A stretch of 64,000 nt of DNA, from positions 559,807 to 623,806 of the forward strand of contig VXVC01000007.1 in the NCBI GenBank assembly GCA_009836625.1. Reading direction: 5' to 3'. The position numbers were made by a program, and so were the translations under genes. This stretch comes from Holophagales bacterium. Lineage in GTDB: Bacteria > Acidobacteriota > Thermoanaerobaculia > Multivoradales > Multivoraceae. The notes under the pieces were generated by a model. That model was given only the letters and a program-made list of their open reading frames with translations, made no database searches and was not told the DNA's origin. Of this stretch, positions 26,695-35,253 are shown one piece after another (position 1 is the first letter of the stretch; the number at the start of each line of letters is the position of its first letter).

Positions 26695-28568
26695 CTTGAC
26701 TTGGTCTCCTTGGCGCCGCTGACCCAGATCGGCGACGACCATCCCCGCTGCTGGGCGGTGGCCGGCGCGTCGGACGGTGGAGGCAGGCCCGCGGCATTCG
26801 CCAGGTGAGTGGTCCAGCGGCACTGAGGGTTCTCCAGAACCCTCACGTAGTAGAAGGCCGCCTGTCCGGCATCGAAGTCCGGATCCTGGAACGTCGTCTG
26901 GAGTTCCGCTGCGCCGGTCTCGTCGCTCCGCTCGCAGTTGCTGAGGGCGACGGTCGCTACCGTCGGCGCGCAGCGTCCGGTCTCGTCGGGCTCGCGCCCG
27001 CCGGAGCAGACGACATCCCGGACGCTATGGCGCTGTTCGCCGCCCTCGATCCAACCCTTGACGACCTGGATGCGATCAAGGGCGGCACCGGACGGGTCCT
27101 GGACCGCCCAGACCCAGAAGCGCGGCTTCGCTACGTCCACCAGGTCGCTGCCCATCGGCACGCCGGTCGCGTAGGCACGCCCGAGGTCATCGTGGCCTGC
27201 ACCGATGTCCGCCGGCAGGTCGCCGGCGAAGAAGCGGATGCGCAGCCGCGATCCGCTGGTGGCGAAGGTCTCGCGGCGGCGCATCGCGTCGAACAGGTGC
27301 GCACGCGTGTTCGACTCTGCCCACACGCCGGCGAGCCCGCCGATGTTGGTCTGCCGGATGGGACCGACGACGACGTGGTCCCGCTCGAAGATCCCGGCGG
27401 TCGCCTGCGCGTTGCCGATTGCCGGCCGATGGTCGCTGCGCGCTTCGGGGTTGAAGTAGCCGGGGTCCGACTGGTGCGTGTCGGTGGATCCGATCATGCC
27501 CAGCTTGAACGGATTGCCTTGCCCCTCCGACTCCAGCGCGATGCCGTCGAGCAACGCGTTGCGCACGAACGACGAGGGACGGGCGCAGCGACCGAACTGG
27601 TCCTCCTCGCAGGGCGGGAACAGGATCCCGTAGTCGCAGTCCTCGTCGGCCGCGCCCACTCCGACCTGGCATTCGGAGGTCCCCTTCTGCTGGGTGATTT
27701 CGACCAGCCGCTCGATGCGCGCCCGCCGCTCCAGATCGGCCGCGGTGTAGGACGAGCCATCCTCGTCGGTGCGCGCGAAGGTCAGACCCCAGGAGTAGTT
27801 CGTGTTGTGCGGAATCGTCAGCACCTGGCAGGGCGCCTCGCAGGCGTCGTCGAGCTGCGCGAAGAAGTCCGCTTGCGACTTGACGTCGAGCGACGAGATG
27901 GCATGCGGAACAACGTCCTCGCCGCGGAAGATCACGTTGCGGTGGAGCATTCCGAAGTCGCGCAGCAGGGCCGAGAACTCGTATCCGATCAGCGCCGTGA
28001 AGCGGCCCGGCTGATCGAACTCGTTGGCCACTTCCTGCACCCGCTGCCAGGTCGACCGCGCCGCGTCGCGGCAGGCTTCGACGTCGCTGCATAGGGCCGG
28101 ATTCCGCTGCGCCGGCCGCGCCTCACCCCGCTCGAACGCGGCCCGCAGGAAGTTGCCCTGCGCCGCCTGTCCCGGCGCGACGCCGCGCAGGGCCCTGCAC
28201 ACAGCCGAGTCGTAGAGGCCACCGTCGGGATCGGAGAAGCAGGCGCCGACGGTGTCGAAGCCCTCCGCGTGGTCGGTCAGCGCGACGAAGTCCAGCGGCG
28301 TCTGCAGTTGCGTGACGATGCCGCTGGGCAACTCCACGGCTTCGCCGCGCGCGAACCGGTATGCCTCGCGCGGACCGACGCGGTTGCCGCCGGCGTAGGC
28401 GTCGGTCGACCAGCTCGTGTGCACGTGCAGGTCACCGAAGAACGCCTCACGGTTGGGGTAGACGGCGATGTCGTCGCCGTCCGCAGTCGTGGCCTGCGCC
28501 AGGACATCGGCGGCCCCAAACGACAGGACGCCGAGCAGGCAGAAGACAAAGGTTAGGGGAAACTTCAT
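26691..28568 (-). CDS. DUF3604 family exported protein (PHP-like)
   Basis: A ~625-residue exported protein of family DUF3604, distantly PHP-phosphoesterase-like. After a signal peptide (to ~25, ending VLAQ) comes AFFGDLHVHTSWSTDAYAGG, with His-x-His as in PHP enzymes, then FVALTDHAEGFDTVG and a later MIGSTDTHQSDPGYFN. These His/Asp clusters suggest metal binding and hydrolysis. Its ATG at 28568 has GGAG 6 nt upstream and is preferred over the in-frame ATG at 28592. It overlaps the GST gene. The substrate is unknown. Confidence 0.83.
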   Translation of the reverse strand: MKFPLTFVFCLLGVLSFGAADVLAQATTADGDDIAVYPNREAFFGDLHVHTSWSTDAYAGGNRVGPREAYRFARGEAVELPSGIVTQLQTPLDFVALTDHAEGFDTVGACFSDPDGGLYDSAVCRALRGVAPGQAAQGNFLRAAFERGEARPAQRNPALCSDVEACRDAARSTWQRVQEVANEFDQPGRFTALIGYEFSALLRDFGMLHRNVIFRGEDVVPHAISSLDVKSQADFFAQLDDACEAPCQVLTIPHNTNYSWGLTFARTDEDGSSYTAADLERRARIERLVEITQQKGTSECQVGVGAADEDCDYGILFPPCEEDQFGRCARPSSFVRNALLDGIALESEGQGNPFKLGMIGSTDTHQSDPGYFNPEARSDHRPAIGNAQATAGIFERDHVVVGPIRQTNIGGLAGVWAESNTRAHLFDAMRRRETFATSGSRLRIRFFAGDLPADIGAGHDDLGRAYATGVPMGSDLVDVAKPRFWVWAVQDPSGAALDRIQVVKGWIEGGEQRHSVRDVVCSGGREPDETGRCAPTVATVALSNCERSDETGAAELQTTFQDPDFDAGQAAFYYVRVLENPQCRWTTHLANAAGLPPPSDAPATAQQRGWSSPIWVSGAKETKSR

Positions 28569-28620
28569 CGTTGGCTCCGTGCGGCCCGACATCGAGTCGG
28601 AGGTGGCTGTTGGGCAGTGG

Positions 28621-29835
28621 CTATCTGCGACTACCCGGCATCACCAGCGGTTCGATCGGCGCCTTGAGCACGACCGTCTCTTCCTTCGGCACGTAGCAGA
28701 CCGTCTCGCTGCAGGCCTGGTAGACGACGTCGACCGGAATCTCGATCTCGGTTGGCTTGTTCGGAAGCGGCCAGTCGAGAATCTCGGAGTTCAGGGCGAT
28801 CGGGATGGCGATGTCGGTGGCGCCTTCCTCGTAGACGTTGAGCGTCACGCCGAGCTCGCGGAACTCGCGTTCGGAGGTCGCCGGGTAGACAGGCTCGCCG
28901 GTTCTCACGCCCCTGGTCGGCACGACGGTCGCCGTGGAGGCGATGAAGCCGTCGGGCAGGGGGTCCGCGTAGATGTGGTAGCCGTCGGCGACCTCGAACC
29001 GCACGTGGAGCGTGCTCGTGTACTCGAACTTGAGCGCCTCGTCGGCGAGGAAGACAGACACCTCGACGTGCTCGTCGCCCAGTTCGGCGGCCGGAACCTC
29101 GTGCTTGGCGAGGATGCGGCCGATCGCGCTGTCGCGAATCGTCCCGGCCGAAGTGCGTGTCGCGTAGTGACGGTGGAAGAACTTCTCCGTCACCTGGCCG
29201 TCACGGTCAGTGACGTAGACGCCCGGGAAGGGAATCCCGTAGAAGCCCTGCCGGGTCACCGGGTGCATCGCCTCCGAGTCGGGGTCGATCGTCGTGTTCA
29301 GGATGCCGAAGCGCTTGATGACGGCCGAGTCGTGGTCCGAGAGCAGGTCGTAGGTGACGCCCCGATCCTCGGCAAAGGCCTTCAGGTGCTCCTTCGCGTC
29401 GTAGCTGATGCCGTAGACCTTGATGTCCTCGGCTCCGAAGAGTTCCAGGTTGTCTTGCAGCTCGACCAGCTGCGTGCGGCAGTACGGTCACCACACGGCG
29501 GAGCGATAGAAGACGACAACCGCCTTCGAGTCGCCCCGGTCCGCGTGAAAGTCGATCAGCTCGCCGTCCTGGTTCGGCAGCGAGAACTCCGGCAGGCGCT
29601 CGCCGATGGCCGGGCCGGTCGGGAAGTCGTGCTCCGCCGGGTAGCGGCGGCCGGGGTGGCTCGTCGGTATGGGCGGCACCGTGATCCCGAGATCGTCCTG
29701 CCGCGCGTCGGCCGGCTGATTCTCGTGAGCGCCCTTCACTCTCTCGTTCTCCTTCTCGGCGCCGTCCTGGGAAAACGCCGGAACGGCCAGGAACATCGGA
29801 ACGAGGGCGAGCAACGCAAATCGGCCTCTCTTCAT
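28621..29835 (-). CDS. Thioredoxin/AhpC-like selenoprotein with UxxC motif and DsbD-alpha-like domain
   Basis: Read through one UGA at 29490-29488, this is a single frame of 404 residues. A signal peptide (~1-22, ending AFSQ) is followed by an AhpC/TSA-type domain (EFSLPNQDGELIDF at ~80). The redox motif is FYRSAVW[Sec]PYCRTQL, with Sec116 at the place where relatives have the first Cys of CPYC. The fold continues without a break (VYGISYDAKEHLKAF, LLSDHDSAVIKRFG). The C-terminal part (~230-404) resembles the DsbD-alpha domain and has a YQACSETVCYVP Cys pair (375, 380). It is likely a periplasmic thiol-disulfide or peroxide-reducing enzyme. UGA is followed by C, a good Sec context, and a hairpin follows. 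The alternative is a pseudogene or base error, less likely given the exact position. Confidence 0.88.
29457..29473 (-). promoter_or_regulatory. Candidate bacterial SECIS hairpin
   Basis: Beginning 14 nt after the in-frame UGA, the transcript reads GCAGCU-GGUCG-AGCUGC: a perfect 6-bp stem with a 5-nt loop starting GGU. Bacterial SECIS elements bound by SelB sit directly after the UGA and carry a G and U in the apical loop; E. coli fdhF has GGUC at nearly the same distance. The fit is good by eye. SelB binding is inferred. Confidence 0.75.
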
Positions 29836-29854
29836 GGGTCGAACACTCCCTCTC
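29833..29854 (-). promoter_or_regulatory. Selenoprotein translation-start leader shared with hmgA
   Basis: The 22 nt ending in this gene's ATG match the hmgA start region at 20 positions. The block includes the GAGGGAG-type ribosome binding site. The two genes are 3.9 kb apart on the same strand. Confidence 0.35.
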
Positions 29855-29867
29855 TCTCTGAGCCCGC

Positions 29868-30782
29868 CTAGAACGGTGACCAGGCGGGGTTGCTGTTGGA
29901 TCCTGTGCCCGTCAGTCGAATCGGATTGGAGCCATCCAGGTTCATGACATAGATCTCCCTCCCTCCGCCGCGCGAAGAATCGAAGGCGATCCGGGTGCCG
30001 TCGGCCGACACCGAAGGGTTGGAGTCGGCACCTGGGGCGGTGGTCAGACGGCGCTTGTCGGAGCCATCGACGTTCATGATGTAGATCTCATAGTTGCCGT
30101 TCTGCGGTGCCCCGTCGCGATCGGTGGAGTAGACGATCTGCCTGCCGTCGGGTGTCCAACTGGGGACCTCGTCAAGAGCACGAGTGAACGTCAATCGCTG
30201 CTGGTTGGTGCCATCGACGGCGTTGGCTAGATAGATCTCGGGGTCGTCGCGGTCACGGTCGGCTTCGAAGGCGATCCACAAACCGTCGGGCGACCAGGCG
30301 ACGAAGTTGTTTACGCGCCCCAGAGGATGGTCTTCGGTGAGCTGCGTGAGGTTGTATCCCCAGTTTCCGGCGTCGACGTTGGTACGCCACACCTGAGAGC
30401 TGCCGCTGCGGTTCGAATCGAAGGCGATCATCGAGCCGTCGGGCGACCAGGAGGGGCCGCCGTCGTTAGCCGCGTGGCTGGTGAGACGGACGACGTTGGA
30501 GCCGTCGGCGTTCATGATGTAGATGTCGGCGTTGTCGTTGCGAGATGATGCGAATGCGATCCGGGTGCCGTCGGGCGACCACGTCGGGGCACCATCGAAG
30601 CCCGGATTGTTGGTCAGCCGCGTCAGGTCGGAGCCACCTTCGTTCATGACGTAGATCTCCGGGTTGCCGTCCTGATCGGATACGAAGGCGATCCTGGAGG
30701 AGTTGTTCTGTGCCGCCGCTGGCTGCACATGTGTTGCAGTCGTGACGGCAAACAGAAGGCAGATGAAGAGAACGGGACCCAT
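29868..30782 (-). CDS. Exported TolB/PD40 beta-propeller protein
   Basis: 304 residues. A signal peptide (from ATG at 30782, ending AAAQ ~25) is followed by about six repeats of the TolB-type blade. Each has the pattern PSWSPDG..IAF.S.RDG..EIYVMN.DGSN..RLT. The blade motif is PD40/WD40-like. It starts 45 codons inside a longer open frame; the ATG at 30782 starts exactly at the signal peptide. No porin or Pal gene adjoins, so it is not the TolB of the Tol-Pal system by context. It probably binds protein or glycan in the periplasm. It runs opposite to the sulfatase 47 bp away. Confidence 0.85.
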   Translation of the reverse strand: MGPVLFICLLFAVTTATHVQPAAAQNNSSRIAFVSDQDGNPEIYVMNEGGSDLTRLTNNPGFDGAPTWSPDGTRIAFASSRNDNADIYIMNADGSNVVRLTSHAANDGGPSWSPDGSMIAFDSNRSGSSQVWRTNVDAGNWGYNLTQLTEDHPLGRVNNFVAWSPDGLWIAFEADRDRDDPEIYLANAVDGTNQQRLTFTRALDEVPSWTPDGRQIVYSTDRDGAPQNGNYEIYIMNVDGSDKRRLTTAPGADSNPSVSADGTRIAFDSSRGGGREIYVMNLDGSNPIRLTGTGSNSNPAWSPF

Positions 30783-30829
30783 GGCGTTGATCTCGTAGGC
30801 TATCGCCCCAACCACTCGAAGGGACAAGA

Positions 30830-32467
30830 ATGATGAATCGATGCGGCGCACGACGCCACCTGGTCGCCCTCGGGCTCGCCGCGACCCTCGCGGCTGGCGC
30901 CGTGGGCGCGGCTGCACAGTTTCAGCCCGCCGAGATCGGCCCGACCCAGACGATCGACTGGCAGTCCGGCGCCGACCCCGAAGGACGGCCCGCCGGCGAG
31001 CGGCCGCCCAACATCGTCGTCATCCTCGCCGACGACCTGGGCTGGAACGACCTGAGCTGGCTCGGTGGCGGCGTCGCGGGCGGCACGGTCCCGACCCCGA
31101 ACATCGACTCGCTGGCCCGTGACGGCGTCCACTTCGCCAACGGTTACTCGGCCAACGGCACCTGCGCCCCGTCGCGGGCCGCGCTGATGACCGGCCGCTA
31201 CGGCACCCGCTTCGGCTTCGAGTTCACGCCGACGCCGCCGGGATTCGCCACGATGGTGCCCCGGCTCTCGAGCACGGAAGGCAGGCTCCGGCAGACGAGC
31301 GGCAACACGGAAGGGGCGACGGTTCCCATCGACGAGAAGGGTGTGCCGCCGTCCGAGATCACGCTCGCCGAGCTGCTCAAGCCGGCCGGCTACCACACCG
31401 TGCACATCGGCAAGTGGCACCTCGGCACTGGCGACGGCATGCGGGCTCACGAGCAGGGCTTCGACGAGAGCCTGCTGATGAGGAGCGGCCTGTACCTGCC
31501 CGAGCACGACCCGAACGTCGTCAACTCGAAGCAGGAGTTCGACGGGATCGACCGCTTCCTGTGGCGCTTCGTGCGCTACGAGGCGTCGTTCAACGACAGT
31601 CCCTCCTTCGAGCCCGGCGGGTACCTGACCGACTACTACACCGATCAGGCGGTTCAGGTCATCGAGGCGAACAAGGACCGGCCGTTCCTTCTCTACCTGG
31701 CGCACTGGGCGGTGCACACGCCGCTGCAGGCGCTGCGCGCCGACTACGAGGCGCTGTCCCACATCGAGGAGCATCGCCTGCGGGTCTACGCCGCGATGGT
31801 CCGTTCACTCGACCGCAGCGTCGGCAGGGTGCTCGAGGCACTGCGCGAGAACGGTCTCGAAGAGAACACGCTCGTCTTCTTCACCTCGGACAACGGGGCG
31901 CCGGCCTACATCGGCCTGCCGCGCGTCAACGAGCCGTTCCGCGGCTGGAAGATCAGCTTCTTCGAGGGAGGCATCCACGTGCCGTTCCTCCTGAAGTGGC
32001 CGGCCCGTCTCAGCGCAGGCCAGGTCTACGAAGACCCGGTCCAGGGCTTCGACATCTTCTCGACCGCGGCGGCCGCGGCCGGAGTCGATCTGCCCGGCGA
32101 CCGGAAGATCGACGGCGTCGACCTGGTGCCGCACGTCCTGGGTGAGGTCGAAGGCGCGCCGCACGACCGTCTCTTCTGGCGCACCGGCGACTACCAGGTC
32201 GTCCTCGCCGACGGCTGGAAACTCCAGATCAGCGAGCCCCCCGGGGGGGTTTGGCTCTTCAACATGAAGAAGGATCCCACCGAGCAGCACAACCTCGCCG
32301 AAAAGGAGCCGGAGCGGGTCGCGGCCCTGAAGAAGCTCCTCGCCGAGCACAACGAGGAGCAGGCGCCGCCGATCTGGCCGTGGGCCACCCAGAGCCCGGT
32401 CAACATCGACAAGACGCTGCTCGAGCCGGACGCGCCGGACGACGAGCACATCTACTGGTACAACTGA
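30830..32467 (+). CDS. Exported sulfatase (Cys type)
   Basis: 545-residue arylsulfatase with a signal peptide (to ~29, ending GAAAQ). PPNIVVILADDLGWNDLSWL holds the metal Asp pair. CAPSRAALMTGRYG carries Cys112 for formylglycine. TVHIGKWHLGTGDG and VFFTSDNGAPAYIG supply later active-site residues. Two adjacent ATG codons (30830, 30833) both follow AAGGGA. The C-terminal part includes a metal-site-like KDPTEQHNLAEKEPE segment common in sulfatases. The substrate is unknown. Confidence 0.92.
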   Translation: MMNRCGARRHLVALGLAATLAAGAVGAAAQFQPAEIGPTQTIDWQSGADPEGRPAGERPPNIVVILADDLGWNDLSWLGGGVAGGTVPTPNIDSLARDGVHFANGYSANGTCAPSRAALMTGRYGTRFGFEFTPTPPGFATMVPRLSSTEGRLRQTSGNTEGATVPIDEKGVPPSEITLAELLKPAGYHTVHIGKWHLGTGDGMRAHEQGFDESLLMRSGLYLPEHDPNVVNSKQEFDGIDRFLWRFVRYEASFNDSPSFEPGGYLTDYYTDQAVQVIEANKDRPFLLYLAHWAVHTPLQALRADYEALSHIEEHRLRVYAAMVRSLDRSVGRVLEALRENGLEENTLVFFTSDNGAPAYIGLPRVNEPFRGWKISFFEGGIHVPFLLKWPARLSAGQVYEDPVQGFDIFSTAAAAAGVDLPGDRKIDGVDLVPHVLGEVEGAPHDRLFWRTGDYQVVLADGWKLQISEPPGGVWLFNMKKDPTEQHNLAEKEPERVAALKKLLAEHNEEQAPPIWPWATQSPVNIDKTLLEPDAPDDEHIYWYN

Positions 32468-32485
32468 GCGCGCTGAAGGTGAGTC

Positions 32486-32767
32486 TCACAGACCGAGTTC
32501 TGAATGGGACCCGAGGCGCACCAGTCGGAGCGTCTCGGGGTCGGGCTTCTGGTAGATCAGCACCAGATCCGGCTTGACGTGGCAGTCCCTATGGTCGCTC
32601 CAGTTGCCGCTCAACGCATGGTCGTGGTGCCGAGGTTCGAGCGAGCGGTCGCCGGCCAGGGCTTTCAGCACCGGTACCAGGACGGCATCGAGTGACTTCC
32701 GATGCCGGCCGCGAGATTCGCGCTTGTAGTCGCGCTTGAACTGGGTGGTCCGCTCAATCGTCCGCAT
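32486..32767 (-). CDS. YafQ-family mRNA-interferase toxin
   Basis: 93-residue RelE-superfamily toxin that would cut mRNA on the ribosome. It aligns with YafQ around DHALSGNWSDHRDCHVKPD, then LVLIYQK and LGSHSEL. The His, His, Asp and His residues used by YafQ are all present, so it looks active. It overlaps the DinJ-like antitoxin gene by 14 bp, antitoxin first, as in dinJ-yafQ. It is bounded by a sulfatase 3' end 18 bp away. Confidence 0.9.
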   Translation of the reverse strand: MRTIERTTQFKRDYKRESRGRHRKSLDAVLVPVLKALAGDRSLEPRHHDHALSGNWSDHRDCHVKPDLVLIYQKPDPETLRLVRLGSHSELGL

Positions 32768-33017
32768 GCAGATCGTCGAGCAACTCTTCGACGCTGGCGA
32801 ACCGGGGAAGTCCGCCTCGACGGGCTTCCTTCATGGCCTCGATGGTGGCGGCGTTGGGCACCAACGGCGCGAACGGCAGCGCCTTCTCGTGGGCGACCTT
32901 GGTCAATAGCAGGCGTACCGCGTCGGAGACCGTCAGACCCATGGCGGCCAGGACGGCCGCCGCTTCCTCCTTCACGGCCGGGTTGATGCGAGCTTGCACG
33001 AGGTGGTTTGCCGCCAT
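32754..33017 (-). CDS. DinJ/RelB-family antitoxin
   Basis: 87-residue ribbon-helix-helix antitoxin. The N-terminal strand QARINPAVKEEAAAVLAAMG and helix LTVSDAVRLLLTKVA match DinJ. The C-terminal part (SVEELLDDLHADD) would neutralise the toxin. The ATG at 33017 is preceded by GGAGG 8 nt upstream; the frame is open further upstream but without a better start. DinJ-type antitoxins repress their own operon by binding a palindrome near the promoter. I see only a weak partial palindrome there (GTG-TCATG-CAC). Confidence 0.88.
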   Translation of the reverse strand: MAANHLVQARINPAVKEEAAAVLAAMGLTVSDAVRLLLTKVAHEKALPFAPLVPNAATIEAMKEARRGGLPRFASVEELLDDLHADD

Positions 33018-33066
33018 GGAACTTCCTCCTTCGTGCATGACACTATCAATCACCAGGCGCAAAGCG

Positions 33067-33105
33067 GAGCCGGTCTTGCGGCCGGCACATCTTCCTGGCA
33101 AGCCA
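33067..33105. repeat. Possible remnant of the triple-hairpin repeat
   Basis: GCGGAGCCGG and the following GC-rich arm (GCCGGTC...GGCCGGC), then ATCTTCC and a short TGGC-AA-GCCA arm, parallel hairpins A and B of the full copies at 38856 and 41136. Hairpin C is missing. It lies in the 114-bp gap between the antitoxin start and the esterase 3' end. Similarity is partial, so a simple GC-rich hairpin cannot be excluded. Confidence 0.35.
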
Positions 33106-33131
33106 GCGCGACGCTGACGCACCGGCTACTC

Positions 33132-34289
33132 CTACCGGGAAAGGTGCCGGTCGAAGAAGCGCACGATCACGTTGTGCACTTCGTCCGACTCGGGCAGGCG
33201 CGGATTGAACGCGAAGGTCGCGTGCCCCAGGCCTTCCCAGACGTGCAGATCGGCCTCGACGCCGAGGCTGACCAGCTTGTTGTGGCTGGCCAGGACGCCG
33301 CCGAGCGCGAAGTCGCGGGTGGCGCTGATCAGTAGCGCCGGCGGGAAGCGGGCGAGCAGGTCGTCGTGGTCGCCGGGAGCGACGACGGGATCGCCGGCTT
33401 TCGCACCGCGGAAGTAGCCGCTCGGCTGGGGCGGCTCCGCCGGTTCGACCGGGCGCGGGAAGCCGTTGATCGCGGACACGAGAAAAGCGCTCTCGCTGCG
33501 GCCCATCTTGAACACGCCCGGGGTGTCGCCGTCGGTCGTCGGTATCCCGGCGCAGAAGAGACCGATCGCGCCCGGCAGCGGCAGGTCGTTCTCGAGGATG
33601 TAGGCGACCGTCTGCGCGGTGAGCATGGCGCCGGCCGAGCAGCCGTAAATGCCGATCTTCGCCGCCTCGTAGTCCTCGAGCATCGCCTTGTAGACGGCGA
33701 TGACGTCCTCGACGCCGGCCGGATGGGTGGCCTCCGGCGCCATCCGGTAGTCGGGGCTGATCACCTTGTAGCCGCCCATGTCGGCGACCTGCATCGCCTC
33801 CGTCTGGCTGAAGTAGCGGGCGCCGACGCGGAAGCCGCCGCCGTGAATGCTGATCAGCAGCCGGTCTTCCTTCTCCTCGGCGACACCCGCCTCGGGGACG
33901 AACACCTCGGTGTAGACGCCGGCGATCGTTTCCGCGGTGATCTTCACCGGGTGCTTGGCGACGGTGTCCCGGTAGATGGCCGTCTTGTAGTAGCCGTCGG
34001 CGACGCACTGGCGCGCGGCCCGAATCGCCTCGGGGTCGTCCGCAACGTCGTTCAGGTTCGCGCAGCCCTCGGGGAAGGTGCCGAACTCCGGTCCGTAGAC
34101 CTCGCGGAAGTGCTTCATCGCCGCCCGCGACTGCTCGCTGAAGTAGGAGGTCTCCGGCAGGTCGAAGGCCGGGACGTGGACGGTGCCGTCGGCCTCCACG
34201 CGGGGACGCTCGTCCTGCTCCGCGGGCTCCGAACAGGAGAGGACGACCGCGGCAAGGGCGGCGGAGACGAGGCCGAGTTGGTTGCGCAT
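33132..34289 (-). CDS. Lipoprotein alpha/beta hydrolase (HSL/GDXG esterase family)
   Basis: 385-residue esterase-like protein. The lipobox VVLSC lies near residue 19. The oxyanion motif is SIHGGGFRVG. The nucleophile elbow is YGCSAGAMLTA, GCSAG rather than the usual GDSAG of this family. The terminal His is probably in WEGLGHATFAF. The ATG at 34289 starts the signal peptide; a longer frame to 34340 has no signal at its own start. It is divergent from the TauD-type gene, 49 bp away. Ester or lipid substrates are plausible. Confidence 0.85.
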   Translation of the reverse strand: MRNQLGLVSAALAAVVLSCSEPAEQDERPRVEADGTVHVPAFDLPETSYFSEQSRAAMKHFREVYGPEFGTFPEGCANLNDVADDPEAIRAARQCVADGYYKTAIYRDTVAKHPVKITAETIAGVYTEVFVPEAGVAEEKEDRLLISIHGGGFRVGARYFSQTEAMQVADMGGYKVISPDYRMAPEATHPAGVEDVIAVYKAMLEDYEAAKIGIYGCSAGAMLTAQTVAYILENDLPLPGAIGLFCAGIPTTDGDTPGVFKMGRSESAFLVSAINGFPRPVEPAEPPQPSGYFRGAKAGDPVVAPGDHDDLLARFPPALLISATRDFALGGVLASHNKLVSLGVEADLHVWEGLGHATFAFNPRLPESDEVHNVIVRFFDRHLSR

Positions 34290-34338
34290 GACCCGGATTC
34301 TAGAGATAGCCTCGATCCTCAACCGCAGGAGAACTCCC

Positions 34339-35253
34339 ATGAGTCATCGAGTCGTACGCCTCTCCGGGTCCCTGGGCGCCGAGATCCACGATCTGCCGCT
34401 GGCTGAGGCCGGCCCGGACGAGGCCGCAACGATCCGCGGCCTGCTGCTGGACCACCAGGTGCTGTTCTTTCCCGACCAGCATCTGGACGTGGCGCAGCAC
34501 GTCGCCTTCGGCCGCCACTTCGGCGAGCTGGAAGGACACCCGCACCTGAACAACCCGTTCCTCGAGCACCCCGAGGTGTTCGAGCTGGTGGCGACTCGCG
34601 GCGGCGTCGCGGACGAGTGGCACAGCGACATCAGCTTCCAGGAGAGTCCCTCGGTGATGGCGATCCTCAACATGGTCAAGTGCCCGGAGGTCGGCGGCGA
34701 CACCATGTGGGCCAACATGTACAGGGCCTACGAGGAACTCTCGCCGCCGCTCCAGGAACTCTGCGAGGGCCTGACCGCCCTCCACGACGCGACGCCGCAC
34801 GGCAAGCCGGAGAAGATGACGATCCACCCGGTCGTCCGCGTCCACCCGGAGACAGGCCGCAAGTCGCTGTTCGTCAACGAGCACTTCACCCGCCGCATCG
34901 TCGAGCTCAGCCACGAGGAGAGCGACCACCTGCTCGGCTACCTGACCCGCTGGGCGACGAACACCCGCTTCACCGTCCGCTATCGCTGGCAGCAGGGCAC
35001 GCTCGCCATGTGGGACAACCGCTGCACGCAGCACTTCGTGCTGAACGACTTCAACGAGGAGCGGATCATCCAGCGGGTCACCGTGATGGGCGACCAGGTC
35101 GAGGCGGCCGGCGAAGCCCGCTGGGAACCCTACGTGCGGGCTCGCCACGCCGGCGCCACGAGCCGCTACGACCGGCAGTTGAACAAGTACCTGAAGCGCA
35201 CGGTCCAGTCGCTGGAGTCGAACGCGAAGAAGGAAGTCGTACTGGAGATGTGA
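34339..35253 (+). CDS. TauD/TfdA-family Fe(II)/2-oxoglutarate dioxygenase
   Basis: A 304-residue non-heme iron oxygenase. The metal ligands are visible as His-x-Asp in DEWHSDISFQ (~93-95) and a distal His in NRCTQHFVLNDF (~234). The 2-oxoglutarate-binding Arg is in IIQRVTVMGD. The conserved VLFFPDQ and GGDTMWANMY segments match TauD. AGGAG precedes the ATG. The diheme gene begins within its stop codon. Sulfonate, aryl-oxy or other substrates are all possible; the neighbours do not settle it. Confidence 0.9.
   Translation: MSHRVVRLSGSLGAEIHDLPLAEAGPDEAATIRGLLLDHQVLFFPDQHLDVAQHVAFGRHFGELEGHPHLNNPFLEHPEVFELVATRGGVADEWHSDISFQESPSVMAILNMVKCPEVGGDTMWANMYRAYEELSPPLQELCEGLTALHDATPHGKPEKMTIHPVVRVHPETGRKSLFVNEHFTRRIVELSHEESDHLLGYLTRWATNTRFTVRYRWQQGTLAMWDNRCTQHFVLNDFNEERIIQRVTVMGDQVEAAGEARWEPYVRARHAGATSRYDRQLNKYLKRTVQSLESNAKKEVVLEM

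Noticed and set aside
29488..29490. The UGA as a nonsense mutation or pseudogene
   Set aside because: Downstream frame stays open for 289 codons with conserved fold, and the UGA is at the exact catalytic Cys codon with a SECIS-like hairpin; decay or a random error would rarely hit that codon alone.
29868..30782. TolB of the Tol-Pal system
   Set aside because: Blade repeats fit, but no tolA, pal or ybgF gene adjoins and the N-terminal TolB domain is not recognisable.
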